A stretch of 64,000 nt of DNA from Rhabdophis nuchalis (GCA_039707465.1 CM077646.1:78330715-78394714); one strand, 5' to 3'; positions 1 to 13,748 are shown, counted from the first letter of the stretch. Translations and numbers: made by a program. The notes: generated by a model not told the origin, from the sequence alone.

Positions 1-182
1 AATTGGCTTTTTTGCTTTTCCTATCTTGCCAACTTTGGTATGTTGCTTCAATCCCTTTAAGTTTCCATTTTGCTTTATAATCAGAGTGTTTGTAGCATCA
101 CAATTCAAGAACTAAGCTAGTCATATGATCACTCCTGCTGAGTCTACAGACTCTTGATTCTCATGATTCTTGCTATCTTTTA

Positions 183-470
183 AAAGGTAAAGGTTTCCCC
201 TGGCCAAATGTTTCGGACTCTAGAAGGTGGTGCTTATCGCCACTTCTTAGCTAGGAGAGCCAGCATTGTCTGAAGACATTTCTGTGGTCATGTTGCCAGC
301 ATGATTTTGCGAAGATACACAAAATCTTCACACCAAAGTGGTACCTATTTATTTACTTGCACTTGCATGCTTCTGAACTGTTAGATGGGCAGGAGTTGAA
401 GCAAATATTGGGAGCTCGACCCCATCATGCACTTGCATCTTGAACCCAGGCTGTCAAGTTTCTCGGACCT
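183..470 (-). mobile_element. Sauria-type tRNA SINE
   Basis: On the minus strand a degraded tRNA-like head (GGTTCAAG near 455) precedes a body with the CCAGCTTCTGCC-like, CATGACC and GACAATGC segments. It ends in the AACCTTTACCTTT-type tail shared with BovB. A better preserved copy lies at 25353-25697. Confidence 0.75.
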
Positions 471-544
471 TAATTATAACTTGCAATTGTCTCCGAGGAT
501 CCTTTAGAGATCCTAAAGAGAAGATGACAAAATATGGGCTGGAC

Positions 545-819
545 TGTGTTCTTCATTAGATGGACATTGTACTTTTTGAACTATTACTATTAGTCTTCTC
601 ATCGTTCCTATCACCCATCTCCTCCCACTTATGACTGCAGGACTGTAACTTTGTTGCTTGCATCCTTACGATTTATATTGATATTGATTGTTTTGTGACT
701 GCTCATTTGTACCCTATGACTATCATTAAGTGCAATACCTTATGATTCTTAATGAATGTATCTTGTCTTTTTATGTGCACTGAGAGCATTCTGTTCTGTT
801 CTATTCTATTCCACATGCA
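545..819 (+). mobile_element. LINE 3'-tail-like repeat with ATTCT pentamers
   Basis: The segment ends ATGAATGTATCTTGTCTTTT...GAGAGCATTCTGTTCTGTTCTATTC. This resembles the 3' tails of snake CR1/L3-group LINEs that run into ATTCT microsatellites. No coding sequence remains. Confidence 0.5.
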
Positions 820-1099
820 TCAGCTCTGTATTGAGCTGGGGAAAGCATTATATGGTAAATTATACTGAAAGGTTACTATCAGCAATAGACATAAAAAGTT
901 CCAGTAAACTTGGTGGATAACAAGCTGATTGTGAACCAATAGTGTGATATTATTACGAGAGAAAAAAAAGCAAATACAATTCTAGGATGTATTAACTGAA
1001 ATCCAGTATTAAGATCAAGAGAAAACATTCTCTCTAGTCTAGCTGATTCATATCATTTTATTGAATATTTCATTGCATCCAGTTGTGGACAATATACAT

Positions 1100-1500
1100 T
1101 TTAAGAAGCGTTTTGACAGACTGGAGCACGTCCTAAGGAAAGCATGATAAGAGTTTGAAAAGAAAACTTATAAGGGATATTTGGAGGTATTGGGCATATT
1201 CAGTCTGGGGAAGAAAAAAAAACTATGCCTAAATAGGATTGCTTTCTTCAATTATCTGAAGGATTGTCCTGTAGAAGGCAGAATTATGCACTGTTGTTGT
1301 ACAAGGAACAATGGATAGAAATGACAAGGCAGTAGTTAGATTTCGGTTGGAAAATTTTCCTCGCTGTCAGAGCTGTTCAACAAAGGAACGGGACTGCCTC
1401 TGGTGGTGACGGATTCTTCTTTGCTGAAGGTTTTTCAGCAGAGGTGGGATAGCCAGCCTATTAAATATTCCATTTAGATCACTACAGGCAGTCACTCAAA
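1100..1500 (+). mobile_element. Old CR1 ORF2 3' fragment
   Basis: Broken frames read FNYLKDC, then SELFNKGTGLPL and FQQRWDSQ, which match the C-terminal end of CR1 ORF2. Many stops and frameshifts show it is old. Confidence 0.6.
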
Positions 1501-1816
1501 CCAAACCCATCATATTCTTGCCTGTGATCTTCGACGATGTGATTCCAATCAATCTATTTCGGTAGAGAGTCTTCACTCTCTCACATCAGGGAGTCACTCA
1601 TCACTTGCTGAACCTCCAATTATTAAAGAGGCAGGAAGAAGGTTTCTGTGCTATTACAGAATAAGCCTACTATTATACAAGAGGCCCAAGTCTAGCAGCA
1701 GATAGCTATTTTACTTAATGGCTGGGTTTATAGACTATGCAAAGCAAAGCCATAGTCTGGTTACTTTGGATTTGCTGCAGCATGGGATGAGAAATTTGCC
1801 ATTGTATGATGTAAAT

Positions 1817-1957
1817 CAGGGGTCTCCAACCTTTTCAACTTTAAGTCTGAAGGACTTCAGCTTCCAGAATTCTCCAGCCAGCAAAGCTGGAGAAGGCTGG
1901 AGAAGTCTGGGAGCTGAAGTCCTTCAGACTTAAAGTTGAAAAGGTTGGAGACCCCTG
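1817..1957. mobile_element. Palindromic hAT MITE, family A
   Basis: Begins CAGGGGTCTCCAACC and ends with its complement. The arms pair almost throughout, with the centre near AGCAAAGCTGG. The flanks atgtaaat and ctgtaaac are a 6/8 target duplication. Confidence 0.85.
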
Positions 1958-2722
1958 CTGTAAACCATGTTTTAAGATGAATCAAGTAAATACCATGGTG
2001 GCTTATTCAATAAATCATTCATTTATCAAATAAGCTATAAACAAACCAAGGTTTAGCATGATATGCAATGTCTGATTTTCTTCAGAACAGTACATTCATC
2101 AGAAAAAATAGTGCCAAGAGTAGAGAGTAATGAAGGTGAGTGTCAGCCCCCGCTTTGCTGTTTGCTTTGGCTGCCATATGAAACGGGGAGGGAGGGGCTT
2201 TGCTATTTGGGTTTGGGATTGTAACGGTGTAGGAGAGTGATTTGCAGAAAGGAGTAAATTCTTGCCATCTACTTCGCATACCAGTGGTTGGGGCCGTGTG
2301 GTGGTCAAGGTCAACGGTCTTGCATGCCATCCTGATGATGCTTCTGAAGATGCAACCCACATGACACCTGAGGGGTTTGCGCATTGGACAATGGGGTGGG
2401 GGTTATTGGGAAAAGGGGGTTGGACATATATTGATATGTATGCTTTCGCGCCTAAACGCTTCAGACCTTGCTTAGCATCTATGCTATTCATTTCATAACC
2501 AGTAAAAGTACTCTTAATTCCTTCCAAAATGGAGTCGAGTGGTTTCTTTCTTGGTTATCGTTAGAAGCAGACCTGACAGTGAGCTTGACAAACATATGCA
2601 TGAACTTCTACCTAGACAAAAGTTTTAGATCTAACTTTTGGAGAGAGTGGTGCCTTGTAACTCAAAATAGCCCTAAAGAAATTGGATTATTTGAACCCAC
2701 AGCATGTTTCAGGCCTCTATGT

Positions 2723-3064
2723 CTGTGATGGAGAACCTATGTCATGTGTGCCACAGGTGGCACACAGAGCCCTCTTGGGAGGCACACTAACCATCACCCC
2801 AGCCCAGCTGTACCAAGCATATGTGTGCGCCTCCTGCCAGCCAGATGGTCTTTGGGTCTCTGTAGTGCATGTGGGGGGAAGGTGCACGTGCAGAGAACAC
2901 TCGCATTGCATTTGGGGGTTGCACCTCGTTTTGGGTCTGGGAGGCCTCCTGCACCAACCTGGAAGCCAAAAATGGGTGAGGGGGAGGCAAGGTGCTTGCA
3001 TTGCATTTTGGGGTTTCGTGTGCATGCTTTGGGCACTCGGCACAAAAAAGGTTAGCCATTCCTG
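2723..3064. mobile_element. hAT element, family C
   Basis: Ends are CTGTGATGGAGAACC and GGTTAGCCATTCCTG, flanked by a perfect 8-bp duplication, ctctatgt (2715-2722 and 3065-3072). It is GC-rich inside, and the open frames across it are not credible genes. Non-autonomous. Confidence 0.85.
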
Positions 3065-3399
3065 CTCTATGTTATATAGAAACTGCATTGGTTACACTTG
3101 TGGATTGTCTATATCAACAATAGAATGAAGACAATGTAGTCCTCTTGGCCCTTCTTGATCTCTCAACAGTTTTCAGTGCAATCAATTGTGGTGTCCTTCT
3201 GGACATCTCCCTTCTGGACAAACGCATCGCTCTGCAGTAATTTTTTCTTTTTTATGAACTGGCAATTAGGGAAAGGTGGTTCTCTCCAGAGACTTCTACT
3301 CTTTCCTTCCCCTACTTCTCTTTAATTAAAAAGGCTGGGGAGAGGAGTCATCCATTGGCCCAAGGTCCTGTATCATGAGCAGGTGCTCATTCAGCTACT

Positions 3400-3774
3400 A
3401 TGTTTCTGAAAATACAACCTATTCCCAAAATAAACCCTACTTTGATTTTTACATGTACACTTAACGTAAGTCCTACCTCAAAAATAAGCCCTAATTAAGA
3501 CCCCGCCCACTCTGTCCCACTGTCTGGTTGCACAAGGTAGAGCAAGGCTGAAAAATCAAGTTAGGGTTGGGGTGGGAGTTACGAGCCATGCAGCTTCTGT
3601 CTGTGAGTGGCCGCAGAGGTCAAGCAGTAGCATGACAGGTGTCAGGACATGGGAGGCCTGTCTGTGATGGTCCTAAGATAAGCAGCTGAGACTTCCCCCC
3701 AAAATAAGACCTGGTGCTTATTTTGGGGCCCGAAAGAAAATAAAAATGGGTCTTATTTTTGGGAAACATGAGAT
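3400..3774. mobile_element. Non-autonomous DNA transposon with AAAATAAG-type ends
   Basis: The left end TGTTTCTGAAAATACAACC and the right end GGTCTTATTTTTGGGAAACA are imperfect inverted repeats, with further CCCAAAATAAG motifs inside each end. The flanking TA suggests a Tc1/mariner-type origin. Exact ends are uncertain. Confidence 0.6.
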
Positions 3775-3785
3775 ATGCGCCCATG

Positions 3786-4266
3786 CGCTTTCGGGTGCGC
3801 TTCAAGATGTTAGTTATCATCTTTAAAGCGCTCCATGGCACGGGACCTAGCTATCTGCGGGATTGCATTCTGCCCCATACATCCCTGCGGCCAATTCGCT
3901 CCCACAGAGAGGGACTTCTCCGGGTGCCGTCCACTAGGCTGTGCCAGCGAGCGACGCCCAGGGGAAGGGCCTTCTCTGTGGTGGGCCCGACCCTCTGGAA
4001 CGACCTTCCCCCCGAAATCAGAACAACCACAGACGTTCGCTGCTTCCGACAGCAATTAAAAACACACTTCTTCTGCTTGGCTGGCCTAGGGTAATTTAAA
4101 TTTTAAATTATTAAGGGGTTTTTAGGGATAGTTTTAGTTTCTTAGGAGTTTTTAGCGCAGGGCAAGTTTAATTTGTTTTTAACTATGTATTTTGTCTGTT
4201 TTAACTGTTTTTTAATTCCCTGTGCCCAGCCTCGAGTCCCCTTGGGGAAAGAGAGCGGGTTATAAA
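3786..4266 (+). mobile_element. L2-type LINE 3' end, 5'-truncated
   Basis: Encodes the C-terminal L2 ORF2 segment from FRVRFKMLVIIFKALHG through AFSVVGPTLWNDLP to LAGLG-stop (frame 3759-4094). It is followed by an L2 3'UTR ending GGTTATAAATAAAATTT, which leads into a long ATT array. It abuts the right end of the preceding DNA transposon. Confidence 0.88.
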
Positions 4267-5690
<1,424 letters not shown>

Positions 5691-5698
5691 AAGCTGCA

Positions 5699-5855
5699 CA
5701 GAGGTGGATTGCTAATTTTTTCACTACCAGTTCAGGTGCGCGGGCACAACACTTCTGTGCATGTCCAGAAGCATCCAGGCGGGTGAACGGAGCCTCCTAC
5801 CGCCCCTACTACCGGTTTGGCCGATCTGGACTGAACCAACAACAACCCACCTCGG
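5699..5855. mobile_element. hAT element, family D
   Basis: CAGAGGTGGATTGC at the left and CAACCCACCTCGG at the right, with inner CACTACCAGTTC and CTACCGGTTTGG. Flanks aagctgca and aatctgca match 7/8. Confidence 0.7.
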
Positions 5856-5930
5856 AATCTGCAGATACCCATTTCCAAAGCAAAATATACTGAAGGAAGT
5901 AAATAAATAAATATTTTTTTAAATGGAAGG

Positions 5931-5981
5931 GAGGAAGAGAGGGAGGGAGGGAGGGGAGGGAGGGAGGAAGAAAGGAAGGAG
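5931..5981 (+). repeat. GGGA/GGAA purine-rich repeat
   Basis: Imperfect tetranucleotide tract of GGAGGGAGGGAGG and GGAAGAAAGGAAGG. Confidence 0.85.
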
Positions 5982-6554
5982 TAACAGTTTTTCTGATCTT
6001 GAGTTTTGGGGTTTATAGCTTTATCAGATTTGATGGTCTGCAGTAACTTCTCAAAAATGTTAGAAAAAAAGACATTCCAGTAGCTAATCCACAGAAGGAA
6101 GATTCAAAGTCTGAAAGAAAGAGCCAGCCTTCATAAAACTAATAACCATGCTCCAGATGGCCAAATAGAACCAACATTTGTTTGGGTCACATTCTAATCA
6201 ATCATCAAATCTATTTATTAGAATCCTAGTTTTCCATCTGCAAGGATGTTTAAGATAAATAACAAAAAATTAAGCTAAGGTAAAAAAAACAATTAAATAC
6301 CCTTCAGACATCATGTAAAATGCACATCATTCTGTACAAACATTGGTGCTTTGCAGAGCATATTAGCAAAAGCAAAACATCTCTTTTGGGAGGTGGAACA
6401 ATTTTCTTCCCATGGCTCTCACAGCTGCTTTGCAAACTGTCTCATTTATCTTCAGATATGTGTTATATTCATAAAACAGGAGAAGCCATAAACCAAACAA
6501 ACCATATAGTGTGTTAGGGTGACATACAAATCCTGCCCATATATTTGTTATTGT

Positions 6555-6905
6555 TAGTTGTGAAGTCATGTCTGATCCATCGCAACCACATGAACAACGT
6601 TACTCCAGGCCTTCCTGTCCTCTACTATCCCCCGGAGTCCATTTAAGCTCACATCTACTGCTTCAGTGACTCCATCCAGCCACCTCATTCTCTGCCGTCC
6701 CTTTCTTCTTTTGCCCTCAATCTTTCCCACCATTAGGCTTATCTCCAGGGAGCCCTTTCTTCTCATTAAGTGGCCAAAGTATTTGAAATTCATCTTCAGG
6801 ATTTGGCCTTCTAAAAAGCAGTCAGGGTTGATCTCCTCTAGGACCAGTTTGATCTCCTTGCAGTTCAACAGATTCACCCACATATTGCAGCAGCCATCTA
6901 AATAG
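6555..6905 (-). mobile_element. BovB (RTE clade) LINE ORF2 C-terminal fragment
   Basis: The minus-strand frame contains LKMNFKYFGHLMRRKGSLE, then GRQRMRWLDGVTEAVDVS and LRGIVEDRKAWSNVVH. This is the signature end of BovB ORF2, the partner LINE of the Sauria SINE. Upstream of it the reading frame runs into an AAT array, so the copy is 5'-truncated. Confidence 0.9.
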
Positions 6906-6936
6906 ACTATATTCAAGGAAGATGCAGTTCTGGCTA

Positions 6937-7060
<124 letters not shown>

Positions 7061-7064
7061 GATC

Positions 7065-7490
7065 ACGGTTGTAGTGGGCCGAAGTGTATAGTTCTTTGAT
7101 ATCGCTGTTCCTGGAGATGCCAGAGTCGAAGAAAAAGAACTAGAAAAATCATGAAATATCGCGACCTGCCCATCGAAACCACACGGCTATGGATGAAGCA
7201 TGTCACAGTGACACCCATTGTGTCCCCACTCATCGGGGCACTTGGCACCATGTCTATGAATTTTAATAAATATCTCAGCAAATTGCAGCTTCCTGCAATA
7301 ACACCAGCGGAACTGCAAGAAACGGCGCTACTTGGCACATGTTATATTCTACGAAGATACTTGGTTGATACCTAGGATGCTGGCAGCAAACTGTATCAAC
7401 AATTAGCACCAGTCAATAGTATTTGTAATATGCATTTTTAAATGTTCAGTTGGCTGAGTTTCATGTTTTATGAATAAAGTAAATAATAAT
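7065..7490 (+). mobile_element. R4-like non-LTR retroelement C-terminus
   Basis: Two adjoining frames read FDIAVPGDARVEEKELEK, then KYRDLPIETTRLW, IGALGTM and ETALLGTCYILRRYL. The DIAVPGDARV block belongs to the PD-(D/E)XK endonuclease region found at the end of R2/R4-group ORFs. One frameshift near 7150 separates the parts. Assignment to R4 rather than a relative is tentative. Confidence 0.62.
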
Positions 7491-8062
7491 CTTTATTGTC
7501 ATTGTACTAAAATTACAATGAAATTGGTTTTAACTTCACTGGTGCAAAATTAAAACAGAAACAAAAAAAAAGAGAAAAAATAAAAAAACTAGCATGTGCA
7601 TGGAGTGATTGTGGTTGAATTTAAAAGTCTCACAGCCCAAGGATAGAAGCTATCTTTAAACCTGTTTGTTCTGCTGGCTATACTTTGATATCTTCTGCCT
7701 GATGGTAGAAGTGCAAAGAGATACCAACCAGGGTGTGAATCATCTACGAGACTCTTCCTTACTCTGCTAAAGCAGTGAGATCTGCCGATGTTATCCAGTG
7801 ATGTCAGAAGGCAACTGATGGTTTCTTGTGCTGAATTGATCACTCTCTGTAGTGCTTTCCTTTCTGCAACTGTTAAACCAACATACCACACTGTGATACA
7901 ATATGTGAGGACACTTTCTATGGTGGACCGATAGAAAGAGGTCATCAGCTGTTGTTCCACCTGATTTTTCCGCAGGACTCTAAGCAAATGAAGTCTCTGT
8001 TGGGCTTTTCCAATCCAAATCTGGAGGTATCTTCTTAAATTTAACTTTTGAAGCACTGAGCT
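7478..8062 (-). mobile_element. L2/Rex1-like LINE ORF2 C-terminus with 3' tail
   Basis: The minus-strand 155-residue frame (7589-8056) reads KAQQRLHLLRVLRKN, TIESVLTYCITVWYVG, RKALQRVINSAQ, LFALLPSGRRYQSI and FYPWAVRLLNS. This is typical of the end of a jockey-superfamily reverse transcriptase ORF. The 3' end carries the TTTATTGTCATTGTAC tail. It is 5'-truncated near 8060. Confidence 0.75.
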
Positions 8063-8468
8063 CTAGTAGTTTAGTAGTTCTTTAGTTCTCCATAAAGTTT
8101 TTTTTTTTCAGGAAAAGAAAGCAAGAATAAAAAGTTTAGCTTGCAATTACTAGGGGATGGGGACAATATCAGCTAATATTATTCTGCTAAACAGAGGTTC
8201 ATTCCCTTTATGCTGTGTTAAAACTGTAATCTGCTTTCAACATTCCCTAGGCTTCCCAGTTCACAAACCGTTAGCCATTTCATTCTTTAGTTCAAAAGGA
8301 TGGTTCTGGACTCCTCCTCCTCAGCTAATGGGGTAGAATCAGGATCACAGACCTGCAACAGGTAAGGTTCAAACTAGAGGGAGAAACAAAAATAACTTAC
8401 AGTAATCAGCTTTTAGGTTTAGTGCTGTATGGGAACCTTATCAGAAGTGTTCTTGTGGTCATATAGTC

Positions 8469-8840
8469 CAGTGATGGCTAACCTTTTTTGGCTCGCATGC
8501 CAAAAGCGGGGGGAGCGCAGGGGGGTCGTGCATGGGTGTGCCACACCCATAATGATATGTGTGCGCCCCCCCTGCTTTTGGTGCGCTTTTTTCACCTTCC
8601 CCAGGCTCCAGAGACTTTCTAGAAACCTGGGGAGAGTGAAAACAGCGTCCCCCCACCTCCAGAGGCTTCGGAAGCTTCCCTGAAGCCTCCAGAGAGCGAA
8701 CAATGGCCTCAAAAGAAGGCCTAAATCATCTGGCCAGCGCACACAAGCGCGCTGGAGCTGACAGGGCAACGCCTCGCGTGTCCTAAGAAATGGTTCCGCA
8801 TGCCATCTGTGGCACCCGTGCCGTAGGTTTGCCATCTCTG
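8469..8840. mobile_element. hAT element, family C
   Basis: Ends CAGTGATGGCTAACC and GGTTTGCCATCTCTG, with a perfect duplication atatagtc (8461-8468, 8841-8848). Inverted relative to the copy at 2723. Confidence 0.9.
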
Positions 8841-8848
8841 ATATAGTC

Positions 8849-10330
8849 TAATATTATTTTTCTTGTAGCTTGGGTAATAAGAACAGAGTGGTTTAGTTTC
8901 AACCTTGAATGTTAAATAATATACAGTACCTTGCCTTGGCATGCAAAGGAAGGCCCATGTGTCTCATTGCTTCAGGGAGTAAGATTGGTTTTTAGCCTAT
9001 TTTGATCAATAGAACTAAATGACAGATCAAGCCATGCCACAGTTTACAGAAAATCACGCTCAAAACATTATTAGGGGGGGGGGGGGAATCTAAACCAGAG
9101 CTACTATTTCTTAATTTACTTTTTTAATGTTTGGAAAACCTCAGTGAATAGAAAGTCACACAATTTTGTTAAAGCCATGTAGAATTTTGCTGCATTTTAC
9201 ACTGAAAATACAGCCTTGAAATATGAGGACCACAAAAAATGTCCAAAAAAATCCACAAGGAAACTGGGTCAGCTGGAGTACATTAATTTCCTTATTTTGT
9301 CACGGAAGTATATATGATTTCAGGTTTTCTTTAATGCTCCTAAAGCATCGTACAATAGGCTTACAAAAAAAAGACAATGATCCTTCAATAAGATTTTGAT
9401 TGACAAGTTAAGTTAATTTGGCCGTCGAAGGAGCAGAAATGAATATCAAGAGGTTCTTCTGTTGCACCATCAGATTGTGCACATTAGATACTGGAATTTC
9501 TTCACTGCTTCCCAGGTAGTGTTCAAACAAATATTTTCATCAGCCTAATGTCCATTTCAACCTCCCTCAACTTGCTCTCATTCAACATTGTTCTCACTAG
9601 ATGTGTCACTAGGTAACACCAAATATCACAACACAAGGGAGCAATAAAGACTAATGCACAGTTGCAAAAGGATTGGGAAGCATGCAGGCCGCCTCATCCT
9701 TGTGAAGCTACACTAAGAAGCTCATGCTGTAGTTCTTCTTTTTAGAAGAACTAACCAGAGTTTCAGCAGGGGGCAGCATCAGACTGACCTTGCGTGAGTT
9801 TTTAGAAGCTATGCTGGGTTGGGCCAGGAGAGGATTTGGATGGAAAGAACAGGGCTGCAGGATAGACTTTGAAATGGGGGGAAAAAACATGCACAAGGAG
9901 GCAGTGGTGAGCTACTTTTATGTCCTTTGCATGTCAGCTTCATGAAGTTACCAGGACTGGAAGGAGACTTATCTCAAACGAGACTTTACATCCTAACTTT
10001 CAAAACAAGTACCACATTGTAATAGCTTCGTGTACTTCCTGCAATGATCAAGATGTTATAAGTGTCTCTCAGAGGGACCAAAAGATGCAAAAGGAAATCA
10101 GAACCAGAAAACATATCTTGTTGTTGCCTACTGTTGGCTACTTCTGCTTCTTGCTCCATGACTCACTGATTCAATTGACTATAACTAGAAATCTTTCCTG
10201 GCTCTTGTTCCATTACAAAAATGTTTCTTGCTTGCATAGTAAACTCAAAGGGAGAGAAAGACCAGACAGGTGGAAAGAAGGTCTTTTAAAACCTTCCAGG
10301 GAGTCATCAATTCTCAAATTGAGTATTTGA
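8849..10330. other. No gene or repeat recognised
   Basis: Unique-looking sequence with a short G run near 9076. The 136-codon frame at 9920-10330 shows no domain or family likeness. Confidence 0.45.
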
Positions 10331-10338
10331 TTGATAGA

Positions 10339-10375
<37 letters not shown>

Positions 10376-10377
10376 AT
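10331..10377 (+). repeat. (GATT)n microsatellite
   Basis: About nine GATT units. The following TGCTACTCCGCTCACTGAT segment resembles an old LINE 3' end, so this may be a LINE tail. Confidence 0.85.
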
Positions 10378-10547
10378 GCTACTCCGCTCACTGATAAGGA
10401 CACTTTGGGAAGTTTACCAAAAGGTAAATGTAGAAACAATTACAATTACAACACTATATAAAAACTGGAACTGAGGAGATAGAAGACATGGGGATAAGAT
10501 CTTCGTAGCCCATTAACTACTTCCTGTGATGAGTAATTCACTTCAAG

Positions 10548-10813
10548 CAGGGGTGGGATTCAAATTTTCTTACTACTGGTTCTGTGAGCATGGCTTGGAG
10601 GGCATAGCTTAGTGAGCATGGGAGGGGAAGGATACTCTAAAATCTCCATTCCCAGTCCACTCCAGGGGAAAGTTACTGCAATCCCCATTTTCTCCCCATC
10701 AGCTGGGACTCAGGAGGCGGAGAATAGATGGTATTTACCGGTTCTCTGAACTACTCAAAAGTTCTGCTACTGGTTCTCCAGAACTGGTCAGAACCTGCTG
10801 AATACCACTTCTA
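10548..10813. mobile_element. hAT element, family D
   Basis: CAGGGGTGGGATTCAAATTT at the left and GCTGAATACCACTTCTA at the right. Flanks acttcaag and ccttcaag match 7/8. It is related to the copy at 45131, which lies the other way round. Confidence 0.8.
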
Positions 10814-10821
10814 CCTTCAAG

Positions 10822-11980
10822 GGTCCAAGCCAACTGGTAAAAACCAGGTTTTGGTAAAGTTAGAAGGCTGAGAGTAGTTCTCACCTCTGGTTATACCAAC
10901 TTATACTTGATTCCTGCATTGTTCTTTTTTAAAACCATTTTTAAATATAAGAGAATGTAGAAAATCAGGAGTTGTTCAGCATCTTAATGTCTCAAAGGTT
11001 TCCATGGATGATAGTTTACTTTATCAGATTTCTAGCAGAGGACCTCTTTCTACACAATCAGTTGTTCCCTGGGAAGGGGGAGAAAAGCCAAGGCTGGGGA
11101 GGTCAGGAATCATGAGATGGAATGACTTTAAAAGTGACAACAGGGGGACAACATTGGTTATTAATCCTAAAGAAGTAGCAACCAACAACAGAATCCTTGT
11201 TTCCTGTAATCATGTCAGCAAAAGGTCAGGGACACCTGAGGCAAAATGCAAGGTTAGCAAAATAATTTCATCCTGAGGTCTGGCGCAAATATATAAATTG
11301 GGGCATTTGCATGAAGATTTTGCACCTGGGAGAATCATATGCAAAATAGAGCATTGTAACTTTCATAAAAATTATGCCTATTTTGTAGAAGCTCATACAA
11401 TCCAAGATCGTAAATGATGGCAACTTCAATCCCTATGATTTTCAAAGACATTTGTTTGATTTAAGCTTTATTTTGTAGGTTCCAATTCTCAAAGGACTCT
11501 GATTCTTTGCGTGTTTACCTGATCCTAATCATAGAAGGACTCCAGTTACATAGAGTGGCACAGATGTTTATGAAACATCTCTGAGTTTTATTATAAAGCC
11601 ATTATTAATATTAGTCAAGGAATATTCTTTTCTTCTCATGCAAAAAGTATCTGTAGGAGATGACTAGGCAGAACCCAAGGTAGGGGTCAAGTACATCATC
11701 AGCCTGGAGTCCTTTCATGCTGACAAGAGATCTAAGTCCAGCCCACCTTTAATTCTGTATAATTTTATCTATCACTAATTTGCTTTGACTGTTAGTAGTT
11801 CCGATTCTTGTAAAGAGCATTAGCATGCAATGCACCTATAGTTATTTGAACCACCTAGCTTCCGGATTTATTACACGTAACAGTACCGCAGCAAGAAACC
11901 TCATACAGATTGATAACCTCATACTCAACTTATAATCAAAATAGAGCCAGCCCATCATGATTGTAGCTTGTGATGGTGAT
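10822..11980. other. No gene or repeat recognised
   Basis: The 90-codon frame at 11004-11276 has no recognisable features. I see no repeat ends here. Confidence 0.45.
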
Positions 11981-13152
11981 AATCGAATCGAATCGAATTT
12001 TATTTATAACCCGCTCTCTCTCCCCGAAGGGACTCGAGGCGGGGCACAGGGAATTAAAAACAGTTAAAAAGGAATACAAAATTTAAAACAATAAACGTAC
12101 ATAAATACTGACTAAAAGGCATATTAAACAGAAAACCCTGCACTAAAATTCCCAAATATTTACTAAAAATCCCTAAACAATCAGAAGAGACTATCCTAGG
12201 CCGGCCAAGCGAAAAAGATGTGTTTTTAATTTCAGACGGAAGGAGCGGAGGTCCGTGGTAGTTCTAATATCGGGGGGAAGGTCGTTCCAGAGGGCTGGGC
12301 CCGCCACAGAGAAGGCCCTTCCCCTGGGCGTCGCCCGCTGACAAAGTCTAGTGGACGGCACCCGGAGAGGTCCCTCTCTGTGGGAGCGAATCGGCCGTGA
12401 GGATGTATGGGGCAGGATCCGATCCCGCAGGTAGCTAGGTCCCGAGCCATGGAGCGCTTTGAAGATGACAACTAACACCTTGAAGCGCACCCGGAAGACG
12501 ACAGGCAGCCAGTGCAGCTCGCGCAAGAGCGGTGTTACGTGGGTGGATCTAGAAGCACCCATAATTGCCCGCGCAGCTGCATTCTGGACTAACTGAAGTC
12601 TCCAGGTGCACCTCAAGGGGAGCCCCATGTAGAGAGAGTTACAATAGTCCAGTCGGGATATCACGAGAGCATGAGTGACTGTGCGAAGGGTGTCCCGATC
12701 CAATAGGGGGCGCAATTGGCGAACCAGGCGAACCTGGTAAAACGCCCTCCTGGCCACGGCTGTCACTTGATCTTCCATGGACAGCCGGGCATCCAGGAGG
12801 ACACCCAAATTGCGCACCCCATTCACAGGGACAAGATGTTCGCCCCCTATGGCCAGCGATGGAGTTAGCTGGTTGAATCGGGCAGCCGGGAACCACAGCC
12901 ACTCGGTCTTGGTCGGGTTGAGTCTGAGTCCGTTACTTCCCATCCAGATCCGCACGGCTTCCAGGCACTGGCACATCACCGCTACGGCATCGTTGGGGTG
13001 GTTTGGGATAGATATATACAGCTGAGTGTCGTCAGCGTAAAGATGGTACTCTACCCCAAAACCACGGATGATCTCACCCAGCGGCTTCATATATGTGTTG
13101 AACAGGAGAGGCGAGAGGACCGACCCCTGAGGCACCCCACATAAAACATTCA
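11981..13152 (-). mobile_element. L2-type LINE, 5'-truncated
   Basis: The tail is at the low-coordinate side: (AATCG) pentamers at 11981-11999, then the L2 3'UTR (AACCCGCTCTCTC, GGGACTCGAGGC), then ORF2. The insertion ends inside the reverse transcriptase near 13152. It adjoins a Tc1/mariner-like MITE. Confidence 0.9.
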
Positions 13153-13153
13153 T
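12191..13153 (-). pseudogene. L2 ORF2 fragment: reverse transcriptase fingers-palm to C-terminus
   Basis: A 320-residue uninterrupted frame starts in [14 protein letters not shown] and carries the catalytic [10 protein letters not shown] box, then [26 protein letters not shown] and [16 protein letters not shown], ending LAGLG. The N-terminal endonuclease and the first catalytic aspartate motif are missing through 5' truncation, so it cannot act alone. The absence of stops implies a fairly recent insertion. Confidence 0.9.
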
Positions 13154-13174
13154 ATCACCAACCTGATTTTTTTT

Positions 13175-13432
13175 TTACAGTGATCGTTAAGCAAACCTTT
13201 GGTTTGCTATCAGTGCAGTTTTGCTGAAAACTGGAAGTAATTGCTAGTTTTCAGCAAAACTCTCACAAAACATGGTCAAAATGCAAATGCAGCCATGTTG
13301 CCAAATGCCCAAAGTTTAGCCACATGACCACAGGGGGATGAACCATTGGAACTTAAAAGGTGGGTCATAAGTAGCCCTAAAGTAGGTCTGTGATAACTTC
13401 GATGGTCATCAATCAAGGACTACATGTATACA
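13175..13432 (-). mobile_element. Divergent Tc1/mariner-like MITE
   Basis: Ends CAATCAAGGACTACATGTA at the right, matching the GAGGACTACCTGTA terminus of the MITEs at 51050 and 61757. The left end GTGATCGTTAAGCAAACC is a diverged counterpart. Confidence 0.5.
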
Positions 13433-13748
13433 GTGCTTAACAAACAGCAGTAATGCTAATGACATAAAATGAAGCACTACTGCTTTTTGCTCTAATGGAA
13501 ATAAAATTGCTGAGTCAAAAAAAGAAGCAGGCATCACCTTGCACTCTTTATACGCAAGAGTAGTCAAGTCAACACACAAAATATATTTCTGCAAACTTTA
13601 TAAAGGCTTAAGAGAGCAAGGATAAAAAATAAGAACACAGTAGAGTGATTAAAGAAAAGAACATAAATAATGTTGTTTCCACTTGGAGACCACTTTGGAG
13701 CTTTGTGCTTCAGTGGAAAAGAATGAAACTTTGATTTTGGGTTTTACC

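Noticed and set aside
2082..2527. Overlapping 100-142 codon frames
   Set aside because: Opposite-strand overlapping frames with no family motifs or splice context.
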